In this document: in pieces, positions 9,620 to 18,467 of the stretch
Layout of the letters: each line of letters opens with the position of its first letter
Numbering within the stretch: the first letter of the stretch is position 1
Assembly (NCBI GenBank): GCA_011947345.1
Contig: JAAVTG010000427.1
Location: 1-19,204 of the forward strand
Origin: Phytophthora quininea
Lineage: Eukaryota; Oomycota; Peronosporomycetes; Peronosporales; Peronosporaceae
DNA: 19,204 nucleotides
Direction of reading: 5' to 3'
Translations under genes and position numbers: made by a program
Notes under the pieces: model-generated
Told to the model about the DNA's origin: nothing
What the model saw: the letters and a program-made list of their open reading frames with translations, nothing else
Database searches by the model: none

Positions 9620-11238
9620 ATGGCGATGGAGAAGACCCCGATGCTCGGACGACCAGCTTCCCGCCGTAATGACACGCAGCACTATCGTCTGCAGTTACTG
9701 CTTGCGGCTGTCGGTCTGCTGGTTGCTCCTACCGTCCTGCTCTTCAGCACCTACAGCAGGATGAGCTCCATCCCAAACCAAGTCAAGAGTAACGCCGTCA
9801 CGCAGTTGCCGACGGTCGACAACGAAGCATTACCGATCGACCTAATGAGTCAATGCGAGGAGAAGTTCTTCACACAGACGCTCGACCACTTCGACGTCGG
9901 AGCGCCAACCTACCAGCAACGATACTTCGTTTGCGATCAGCACTTCCGACCGGGAGGCGTCATGTTCTTCTACGTCGGCAACGAAGCCGACGTCGAGCTG
10001 TACCTGAACCACACCGGTCTCATGTGGGAGAACGCGCAGGAGTTCGGCGCCATGCTCGTGTTCGCAGAGCACCGATACTTCGGCAAGTCGGTGCCGTTCG
10101 GCAAGGACGTGACCAAGCACATGCAGTACCTGTCGACGGAGCAGGCGATCGCGGACTACGCGGTTTTGATCACGTCCTTGAAGGCGGAGTACGATCGTGA
10201 CGTGCCGGTGATCGGTTTTGGCGGTTCGTACGGCGGCATGCTCGGGTCGTGGTTCCGCATGAAGTATCCTCACATCATTGACGGGGTTATCGCGGGCTCG
10301 GCACCGATTTTGTCGTTTCTGGGGGATGAAATTCCGCTGGATAAGGGGTCCTTTGAACGTATTGTGACATTTGATGCATCTCCTGAAGCTGGGTCAGCCC
10401 CGAACTGTGCGCCAAATATCCGTCGGATCTGGCCGGCGATGAAGAAACTGGGATCGACGGAGCAAGGGCGTCTGGAGTTGAAGAAGGCTCTGTCTCTATG
10501 TGGCGGCGTGAAAGTGGAGTCTCAAAAGATGTGGATGACGTTATGGACTGGGCCAAGTCGGCGTTCGACTACATGGGCATGGGGAACTACCCGTATCCGT
10601 CGTCCTACATCATGAACGGAGTGAGTGTGTTGCCGGCCTTCCCTGTGCGTGTAGCGTGCTCGTTCGTGGCCGAGGATTTCGCAGCAGATGACGATCTCGG
10701 ACTGCTAGCTGCCTTCTCTAAATCGATCGGCGTGTACTACAACAGCACAAAGGACCAGGAGTGCTACGAGCTGAGTGCATCGTCGAACGAATCCGCGATG
10801 GACTCGGACTTTTGGGACTACATTTTCTGCGCCGAGATTTACCAGCCGCAAGCTGTCGACGGAGTCAACGACATGTTCTGGCCAGTCCCGTGGAATTTCA
10901 CCGAGGACAACGAGCACTGCAAGGCCGAGTGGGGAGTCGAGCTGCGTCCTCTTTGGGCTACGACGCAGTACGGTGGACGCAAGGCGTTGAAAGCAGCGAG
11001 CAACATCGTCTTCAGCAACGGCAATTACGACCCGTGGTCCGGTACGGGCGTGCTGCAAAACTTCTCGGACTCTGTCGTCGCCCTCGCGGTGGAAGGTGGA
11101 GCGCACCATTTGGATCTCATGTTCAGCAACAAGTTGGACACGCCTTCCGTCCTAGCCGTGCGGGAGGCTGAGAAGCAGCACATGCACAAGTGGGCTCGCG
11201 AGTTCTACGAGCACAAGGCTGTCGTCGCCAACGAATGA
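9620..11238 (+). CDS. S28 serine carboxypeptidase copy 1 (PRCP/DPP7 type), one frame break
   Basis: A family S28 exopeptidase, a group that cleaves after proline in lysosome-like or secreted compartments. About 539 residues once one base is restored at about 10519. A hydrophobic segment at about residues 24-44 with no strong cleavage site suggests a signal anchor. The nucleophile motif GGSYGGM has its Ser at residue 203 (codon at 10226). The acid is in NYDPWSGTGVL (Asp codon at 11029) and the base in GGAHHLDL (His codons at 11104/11107). NHT, NST, NFT and NFS are possible N-glycosylation sites. The frame break lies between CGGVKVE and SKDVDDVMDWA; restoring one base gives the same spacing as intact copy 4. 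Unrepaired, the product lacks the Asp and His. Its 5' end up to 9838 differs from the other three copies. An alternative start at 9542, joined by a 69-bp intron (9549-9617), is in frame and gives MSAMAMEKTPML, similar to the MSDEERVPIL of the others. Confidence 0.88.
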
Positions 11239-11414
11239 GAGAGGACGAGAGAGGACCTGGTGGCGCAGCAGTGGGGAAGTAAGTAGCAGCCACATGTACA
11301 GGAGCAGCAGCAACAACGTCGCATCACCGATGATTGGCAATATTGGCTGAAGAGTTGAATGAACACTCATCACGTGTGCTCAGCATTTGACTATTCGTCC
11401 CCAAGAACGCAGTC
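11239..11414 (+). promoter_or_regulatory. Repeated 176-bp spacer with candidate promoter between S28 copies
   Basis: The same spacer recurs at 13061-13236 and 14882-15057, essentially unchanged. It must hold the 3' flank of one gene and the promoter of the next. A GCTCAGCATTTGACTATTCGTCC-type stretch at 11378-11400, 15-37 bp before the ATG, is a loose match to the oomycete initiator. A CACGTG palindrome lies just upstream at 11371-11376. Being copied with each unit, it predicts that copies 2, 3 and 4 are regulated alike, while copy 1 uses a different promoter shared with SEC24. Confidence 0.5.
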
Positions 11415-13060
11415 ATGTCGGACGAGGAGCGAGTTCCTATACTGGAAAATGGTGGTGTGGGCGTGCTGGCTGCTTCATCACGCAGGACTGGGGTGTGGAG
11501 TAGTGCTATGCTCCTTGCTGTTGTCCTAACTCCAGTCTTGCTGCTCCTCAAGATGCAAGCGGTGACTACGCCGCCGATTACAGGAAGTCGTGTGGACTGG
11601 TACGCAGTATCTAATGCATTCCCTACATCGACCGAGTCGGACACCGACGCTGAACCATCGGACCTAATGAGTCAATGCGAGGAGAAGTTCTTCACACAGA
11701 CGCTCGACCACTTCGACGTCGGAGCGCCAACCTACCAGCAACGATACTTCGTTTGCGATCAGCACTTCCGACCGGGAGGCGTCATATTCTTCTACGTCGG
11801 CAACGAAGCCGACGTCGAGCTGTACCTGAACCACACCGGTCTCATGTGGGAGAACGCGCAGGAGTTCGGCGCCATGCTCGTGTTCGCAGAGCACCGATAC
11901 TTCGGCAAGTCGGTGCCGTTCGGCAAGGACGTGACCAAGCACATGCAGTACCTATCGACGGAGCAGGCGATCGCGGACTACGCGGTTTTGATCACGTCCT
12001 TGAAGGCGGAGTACGATCGTGACGTGCCGGTGATCGGTTTTGGCGGTTCGTACGGCGGCATGCTCGGGTCGTGGTTCCGCATGAAGTATCCTCACATCAT
12101 TGACGGGGTTATCGCGGGCTCGGCACCGATTTTGTCGTTTCTGGGGGATGAAATTCCGCTGGATAAGGGGTCCTTTGAACGTATTGTGACGTTTGATGCA
12201 TCTCCTGAAGCTGGGTCAGCCCCGAACTGTGCGCCAAATATCCGTCGGATCTGGCCGGCGATGAAGAAACTGGGATCGACGGAGCAAGGGCGTCTGGAGT
12301 TGAAGAAGGCTTTGTCTCTATGTGGCGGCGTGAAAGTGGAGTCTCAAAAGATGTGGATGACGTTATGGACTGGGCCAAGTCGGCGTTCGACTACATGGGC
12401 ATGGGGAACTACCCGTATCCGTCGTCCTATATCATGAACGGAGTGAGTGTGTTGCCGGCCTTCCCTGTGCGTGTAGCGTGCTCGTTCGTGGCCGAGGATT
12501 TCGCAGCAGATGACGATCTCGGACTGCTAGCTGCCTTCTCTAAATCGATCGGCGTGTACTACAACAGCACAAAGGACCAGGAGTGCTATGAGCTGAGTGC
12601 ATCGTCGAACGAATCCGCGATGGACTCGGACTTTTGGGACTACATTTTCTGCGCCGAGATTTACCAGCCGCAAGCTGTCGACGGAGTCAACGACATGTTC
12701 TGGCCAGTCCCGTGGAATTTCACCGAGGACAACGAGCACTGCAAGGCCGAGTGGGGAGTCGAGCTGCGTCCTCTTTGGGCTACGACGCAGTACGGTGGAC
12801 GCAAGGCGTTGAAAGCAGCGAGCAACATCGTCTTCAGCAACGGCAATTACGACCCGTGGTCCGGTACGGGCGTGCTGCAAAACTTCTCGGACTCTGTCGT
12901 CGCCCTCGCGGTGGAAGGTGGAGCGCACCATTTGGATCTCATGTTCAGCAACAAGTTGGACACGCCTTCCGTCCTAGCCGTGCGGGAGGCTGAGAAGCAG
13001 CACATGCACAAGTGGGCTCGCGAGTTCTACGAGCACAAGGCTGTCGTCGCCAACGAATGA
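11415..13060 (+). CDS. S28 serine carboxypeptidase copy 2, one frame break
   Basis: The same enzyme family as copy 1. It starts MSDEERVPIL, 176 bp after the stop of copy 1, and is 548 residues once the shared missing base (about 12341) is restored. The membrane anchor is at about residues 31-47 and the catalytic Ser at residue 212. From 11661 on it matches copy 1 almost base for base, with scattered silent changes and one Met-to-Ile (GVIFFYVG). Its 5' end is of the type shared with copies 3 and 4, so it is a hybrid: B-type 5' end, A-type 3' half. Asp (DPWSGTG) and His (GAHHLDL) motifs are present after the frame break. Confidence 0.87.
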
Positions 13061-13236
13061 GAGAGGACGAGAGAGGACCTGGTGGCGCAGCAGTGGGGAA
13101 GTAAGTAGCAGCCACATGTACAGGAGCAGCAGCAACAACGTCGCATCACCGATGATTGGCAATATTGGCTGAAGAGTTGAATGAACACTCATCACGTGTG
13201 CTCAGCATTTGACTATTCGTCCCCAAGAACGCAGTC

Positions 13237-14881
13237 ATGTCGGACGAGGAGCGAGTTCCTATACTGGAAAATGGTGGTGTGGGCGTGCTGGCTGCTTCAT
13301 CACGCAGGACTGGGGTGTGGAGTATTGCTATGCTCCTTGCTGTTGTCCTAACTCCAGTCTTGCTGCTCCTCAAGATGCAAGCGGTGACTACGCCGCCGAT
13401 TACAGGAAGTCGTGTGGACTGGTACGCAGTATCTAATGCATTCCCTACATCGACCGAGTCGGACACCGACGCTGAACCATCGGACCTAATGAGTCAATGC
13501 GAGGAGAAGTTCTTCACACAGACGCTCGACCACTTCGACGTCGGAGCGCCAACCTACCAGCAACGATACTTCGTTTGCGATCAGCACTTCCGACCGGGAG
13601 GCGTCATGTTCTTCTACGTCGGCAACGAAGCCGACGTCGAGCTGTACCTGAACCACACCGGTCTCATGTGGGAGAACGCGCAGGAGTTCGGCGCCATGCT
13701 CGTGTTCGCAGAGCACCGATACTTCGGCAAGTCGGTGCCGTTCGGCAAGGACGTGACCAAGCACATGCAGTACCTGTCGACGGAGCAGGCGATCGCGGAC
13801 TACGCGGTTTTGATCACGTCCTTGAAGGCGGAGTACGATCGTGACGTGCCGGTGATCGGTTTTGGCGGTTCGTACGGCGGCATGCTCGGGTCGTGGTTCC
13901 GCATGAAGTATCCTCACATCATTGACGGGGTTATCGCGGGCTCGGCACCGATTTTGTCGTTTCTGGGGATGAAATTCCGCTGGATAAGGGGTCCTTTGAA
14001 CGTATTGTGACGTTTGATGCATCTCCTGAAGCTGGGTCAGCCCCGAACTGTGCGCCAAATATCCGTCGGATCTGGCCGGCGATGAAGAAACTGGGATCGA
14101 CGGAGCAAGGGCGTCTGGAGTTGAAGAAGGCTTTGTCTCTATGTGGCGGCGTGAAAGTGGAGTCTCAAAAGATGTGGATGACGTTATGGACTGGGCCAAG
14201 TCGGCGTTCGACTACATGGGCATGGGGAACTACCCGTATCCGTCGTCCTATATCATGAACGGAGTGAGTGTGTTGCCGGCCTTCCCTGTGCGTGTAGCGT
14301 GCTCGTTCGTGGCCGAGGATTTCGCAGCAGATGACGATCTCGGACTGCTAGCTGCCTTCTCTAAATCGATCGGCGTGTACTACAACAGCACAAAGGACCA
14401 GGAGTGCTATGAGCTGAGTGCATCGTCGAACGAATCCGCGATGGACTCGGACTTTTGGGACTACATTTTCTGCGCCGAGATTTACCAGCCGCAAGCTGTC
14501 GACGGAGTCAACGACATGTTCTGGCCAGTCCCGTGGAATTTCACCGAGGACAACGAGCACTGCAAGGCCGAGTGGGGAGTCGAGCTGCGTCCTCTTTGGG
14601 CTACGACGCAGTACGGTGGACGCAAGGCGTTGAAAGCAGCGAGCAACATCGTCTTCAGCAACGGCAATTACGACCCGTGGTCCGGTACGGGCGTGCTGCA
14701 AAACTTCTCGGACTCTGTCGTCGCCCTCGCGGTGGAAGGTGGAGCGCACCATTTGGATCTCATGTTCAGCAACAAGTTGGACACGCCTTCCGTCCTAGCC
14801 GTGCGGGAGGCTGAGAAGCAGCACATGCACAAGTGGGCTCGCGAGTTCTACGAGCACAAGGCTGTCGTCGCCAACGAATGA
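13237..14881 (+). CDS. S28 serine carboxypeptidase copy 3, two frame breaks
   Basis: The third member, 548 residues when two bases are restored. Besides the break shared with copies 1 and 2 (about 14162), this copy has only four Gs at 13965-13968 where copies 1 and 2 have five. That turns LSFLGDEIPL into a short out-of-frame tail ending at 14010, just downstream of the catalytic Ser. As written it would give a 257-residue fragment without Asp or His. The single missing G in a run is typical of a sequencing error, but a real null allele cannot be excluded. Like copy 2 it is a B-5'/A-3' hybrid. It has a private Ser-to-Ile change in the anchor region (VWSIAMLL). Confidence 0.83.
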
Positions 14882-15057
14882 GAGAGGACGAGAGAGGACC
14901 TGGTGGCGCAGCAGTGGGGAAGTAAGTAGCAGCCACATGTACAGGAGCAGCAGCAACAACGTCGCATCACCGATGATTGGCAATATTGGCTGAAGAGTTG
15001 AATGAACACTCATCACGTGTGCTCAGCATTTGACTATTCGTCCCCAAGAACGCAGTC

Positions 15058-16724
15058 ATGTCGGACGAGGAGCGAGTTCCTATACTGGAAAATGGTGGTG
15101 TGGGCGTGCTGGCTGCTTCATCACGCAGGACTGGGGTGTGGAGTAGTGCTATGCTCCTTGCTGTTGTCCTAACTCCAGTCTTGCTGCTCCTCAAGATGCA
15201 AGCGGTGACTACGCCGCCGATTACAGGAAGTCGTGTGGACTGGTACGCAGTATCTAATGCATTCCCCACATCGACCGAGTCGGACACCGACGCTGAACCA
15301 TCGGACCTAATGAGTCAATGCGAGGAGAAGTTCTTCACACAGACGCTCGACCACTTCGACGTCGGAGCGCCAACCTACCAGCAACGATACTTCGTTTGCG
15401 ATCAGCACTTCCGACCGGGAGGCGTCATATTCTTCTACGTCGGCAACGAAGCCGACGTCGAGCTGTACCTGAACCACACCGGTCTCATGTGGGAGAACGC
15501 GCAGGAGTTCGGCGCCATGCTCGTGTTCGCAGAGCACCGATACTTCGGCAAGTCGGTGCCGTTCGGCAAGGACGTGACCAAGCACATGCAGTACCTATCG
15601 ACGGAGCAGGCGATCGCGGACTACGCGGTTTTGATCACGTCCTTGAAGGCGGAATACGATCGTGACGTGCCGGTGATCGGTTTTGGCGGTTCGTACGGCG
15701 GCATGCTCGGGTCGTGGTTCCGCATGAAGTATCCTCACATCATTGACGGGGTTATCGCGGCATCAGCTCCCATTTTGTCGTACTTTGGTGATGAAGTGCC
15801 TCATGATCTCGGAGGATACTCGCAGGTAACCACGTTTGATGCATCTCCTGGGGCTGGATCTGCTGAAAACTGCGTGCCAAATATCCGTCGGGTTTGGCCG
15901 ACAATGCGAAAACTTGGCAAGACTGTCGACGGTCGTCGCAAATTAAAGCAAGCGCTGGTGCTCTGTGAAGACACCCCAGTCGTCTCTGAAGCAGACGTCG
16001 AGACGCTGATGTGGTGGGCGAGGGACGCCTTCGACTCGATGGCAATGGGGAACTATCCTTACCCGTCGTCGTACATCATGAACGGCGTCAGCGAACTTCC
16101 GGCCTACCCGATGCGTGTAGCGTGTTCGTTCGTGGCCGACGATTTTCCTGCGTCTGAAGACGGCGACTTGGCATTGCTGCGATCGTTCTCGAAGACCATC
16201 GGGGTGTACTACAACAGCACGAGCGACCAGAGCTGCTTTGAGATGAACGCTCCGTCCGCCGAAGATGCAGTGGACAGCAACTTCTGGGACTACATTTACT
16301 GCGCCGAGCTGTACGGCCCAACAACCACCGACGGGGTCAAGGATATGTTTTGGAGGGAACCTTGGAACTTCTCCGCGGACAATGCGAGTTGTCACGACGA
16401 GTGGGGAATCGACGCGCGGATAGCGTGGCCGACGATCCACTACGGCGGACGCCGCTTCCTGGAGGTCGCGAGCAACATCGTCTTCAGTAACGGCAACTAC
16501 GACCCGTGCTCGGCGACGGGGTGTTGCAGAACTTCTCAGCGTCCGTGGTCGCCGTGCACATCGAGGGCGGTGCTCACCACTTGGACCTCATGTTCAGCAA
16601 CCCGCTCGACCCGGAACCGGTGAAAGCTGCCCGGGCCATCGAGAAGCGGCACATGTGGACGTGGACTCGCGAGTTCTACGCGCACAAGGACGCTCTCGCT
16701 GCCGTGCACGGCGTGCACATGTAG
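15058..16724 (+). CDS. S28 serine carboxypeptidase copy 4, diverged 3' half, one frame break near the catalytic Asp
   Basis: The last member, 555 residues after one correction. Up to 15760 it is nearly identical to copies 2 and 3 (anchor at residues 31-47, Ser 212 in GGSYGGM). From 15761 it diverges sharply in DNA and protein (ASAPILSYFGDEVPHD against GSAPILSFLGDEIPLD) but stays clearly S28. It has no break at the site shared by copies 1-3 and reads through to the Asp loop. There, at about 16511, one G is missing, and the motif reads DPCS where the other copies have DPWS. The rest continues in the next frame from about 16512 (GVLQNF, GGAHHLDLMFSN) to the stop at 16724. The likely true reading is D-P-[WC]-S-G-D-G-V-L. 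Without repair the ORF ends at 16623 and lacks the catalytic His. Confidence 0.87.
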
Positions 16725-17123
16725 CTGGTTGACTCCATAATCCTTTTGTCACAGCAAACTGAAGATGCCATTCCCCCTTTCTCTTCCCTCGCCGTCGTCG
16801 TCTTGTCCACTGTCCGTAATCGACCATCTGCATTCCCAGCCCGCTCCAAGCAACTTTGGTCCGCGAAGTTCTTCCTGGACGTTCATACCTGGCGGCGGGA
16901 CACCAAAAGCGGCGCCTCGCAGGAATTGGCGTCGGTGCAATCTCCATCGCATATCGCTGGCGACAATTCCGTGGACCACCACGCCGGAACCATTGCGCTG
17001 CGCTGCAGGGTCGAACCACCGCTCGATGTGACGGCAACCAACGCTCCATGACATCACCAGGCCTTACAATATTCGCAGGATATGATACTTTTGTTGTTTA
17101 GATAAATAATATGGTGCTGAGAT
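16725..17123. other. Intergenic region after the S28 array, no gene seen
   Basis: About 400 bp between the stop of S28 copy 4 and the stop of the convergent PH-like gene B. Open frames of about 100 codons exist on both strands but overlap each other, carry no recognisable motif, and have no initiator-like sequence that I can see. An AT-rich stretch at 17080-17112 (with AATAAT and a TTTGTTGTTTAG sequence) could hold 3'-end signals for one or both genes. Confidence 0.5.
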
Positions 17124-17870
17124 CTACCGCTTGGAGGTGTCCAAGCGGTCCACGAACTTCTCGAGGCGTCTCCGACACGCGTCGCGGAGTCGCTTGGTCG
17201 AGAGGATATGCTTCCACGGCGCCTTCTTCTGCTCCTTGTTGTACACGACCAGCGTGCCCGTGTAGATCTGCTCCACCTCTTTGATCTGGCTGCGCGGCAT
17301 CTCCGTCTCGGCCGGTTCCTGTGCCACAGAGCGCTCGTAGGACTGCGTGAGCTGGGCGGCGACATACAGCGCATCGATCCAGTCGCTCGTCCGGTCGCGT
17401 TCATAGGCGAAGAGCTCCATGCTCTCGCCGCTGGGGCCACGCGCGATGATGCCGCCGATGGTCGTGGCCCGCACCCCGGCCACGGCGATCTGCACGACGG
17501 CCACGGCGTCGTCCGCGCCCTTGGAGAGCCACAGCAGCTCGTTACGCAGCCGCGCGTACATCTTGAGCCAGCAGTCGCCGTCCTTCTTCCAGTACATCCA
17601 GCCTTGCTCGGAGCACTCTTCCTGCTCTAGTTCTTGGTCGTCGCCGTCCTCGTCCTCGATGAGGTTGGCGAAGGAGCTGGCGAGCGACGTCAGCGAGTCC
17701 GTGGACGCCGACGTAGACACGGAGGCCGAGGTGGACCGGGAGCTCAACATGCTGAAGCTGCCGATCGTCGCGCGCAGACTACTACCGCGTTTACTGCAGC
17801 AACCACCGCCGAGGCTGGCGCGGTGCTGCTGTCGCCGCGAGGGCATCGCCGTCAACGACAGTCGCCGCAT
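17124..17870 (-). CDS. PH-like domain protein B (intact)
   Basis: A 248-residue protein with no frame break. Order seen: an Arg-rich N-terminus, a Ser/Thr-rich stretch (SSRSTSASVSTSAS), an acidic run (EDEDGDDQELEQEE), then QGWMYW, LKMYARLRNELLWLSKG, VVQIAVAGV, GPSGESMELFAYE, helix DWIDALYVAAQLT, then IYTGTLVVYN and a Lys/Arg-rich tail (ACRRRLEKFVDRL). The strand-rich block closed by a Trp helix resembles a PH domain. The frame is open further upstream, but the ATG at 17870 is chosen because a good Inr match lies 19-35 bp before it. It is the best-preserved member of the family shared with the genes at 4191 and 18468. Function is not known; membrane-surface binding through the basic tail is only a guess. 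Confidence 0.82.
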   Translation of the reverse strand: MRRLSLTAMPSRRQQHRASLGGGCCSKRGSSLRATIGSFSMLSSRSTSASVSTSASTDSLTSLASSFANLIEDEDGDDQELEQEECSEQGWMYWKKDGDCWLKMYARLRNELLWLSKGADDAVAVVQIAVAGVRATTIGGIIARGPSGESMELFAYERDRTSDWIDALYVAAQLTQSYERSVAQEPAETEMPRSQIKEVEQIYTGTLVVYNKEQKKAPWKHILSTKRLRDACRRRLEKFVDRLDTSKR

Positions 17871-17888
17871 GGTGCCTCTCCACCGAAG

Positions 17889-17905
17889 CGAAATTGAAAA
17901 GTGAC
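17889..17905 (-). promoter_or_regulatory. Inr-like initiator of PH-like gene B
   Basis: The minus strand reads GTCACTTTTCAATTTCG, a close match to the oomycete initiator consensus TCATTYYNCAWTTT (TCA, pyrimidines, CA, ATTT), ending 19 bp before the ATG at 17870. It supports that start codon over in-frame ATGs further upstream, which would lie before the transcription start. Confidence 0.6.
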
Positions 17906-18467
17906 GGAGATTGCTGAGGCCAGATATCCTGTTGCCTTGTCCACGTCCAGTATTGCAAGAGGGATCGCAAACAAACAAGACGATCGACGCCAAGCACAGT
18001 TGAAACCGAGAAATTTTGGCTGAGCAAAAATGGAAGAGCTCACGAGCAACGCCACCATCCACATCAGTAGTGGTGGGCGACGGTCTTGCCGTCCGCGGCG
18101 TTCGTCGCCGTCGGCACCAGCAAACGCCGCGCACTTCAGCGTTAAACGCGTGGACTCATCGTCGACCGTAATACCGTCGTTTCCACCACAATCGCCGACG
18201 CACAGGAAAACAAGGTTGGTTGGTTCTTCCAACGGCACGGCAATCCGATCACGGATAAATAGGTTTTATATTAGGCGGGGCTACGGCAGTGAATGCGAGG
18301 ATTCCCCGTGTTGCGCTTGACACGCGGAAATCTTGAAGCTTGTCGGGCGCCGGCGCTGGTTCGGTTTGCCTCCGAACGGAAGCAACCGTGCTGGATGCCT
18401 TCAGTCGATCCATGCAGCTGAAGTGTTCGCCGCGACATGAGCGGTATCGATCCTGCTGCTGCTGTTT
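17906..18467. other. Intergenic region between PH-like genes B and C
   Basis: About 560 bp with the upstream sequence of gene B and the 3' flank of gene C, both on the minus strand. Frames of 80-130 codons on either strand have no motif and unrelated composition. The upstream extension of the gene B frame (to 18134) lies before its likely initiator and is not counted as coding. I see no repeat or RNA gene. Confidence 0.5.

Larger units (their letters stand above)
9839..15760 (+). repeat. Tandem array of an 1822-bp unit, 3.25 copies
   Basis: The unit starts at GACCTAATGAG inside the coding region and runs through the rest of one S28 gene, the 176-bp spacer, and the 5' end of the next gene. 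Units begin at 9839, 11661, 13483 and 15304; the spacings are 1822, 1822 and 1821 bp, the last shortened by the missing G in copy 3. The fourth unit stops at 15760, where copy 4 diverges. The copies differ at only a handful of bases, so the duplications are recent or are being homogenised. Confidence 0.95.

Noticed and set aside
9542..9690. Alternative splice of S28 copy 1 to the nearer acceptor at 9600, giving MSDPFSSS
   Set aside because: That frame meets a stop within about 25 codons and does not join the peptidase frame.
10511..10530. Programmed -1 ribosomal frameshift at the shared S28 break
   Set aside because: A slip on CAAAAG would join the frames, but the site is not a canonical X-XXY-YYZ heptamer, copy 4 encodes the same region without a shift, and many similar breaks occur in unrelated genes here.
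13486..14199. Long minus-strand open frame (237 codons), with shorter relatives antisense to every S28 copy
   Set aside because: It repeats with the array and mirrors the conserved S28 coding strand; it has no motif of its own and arises from GC-rich codon composition.
16749..17057. Open frames of about 100 codons on both strands after S28 copy 4
   Set aside because: They overlap each other, lack recognisable motifs or initiator, and none resembles the neighbouring genes. A small orphan gene cannot be fully excluded.
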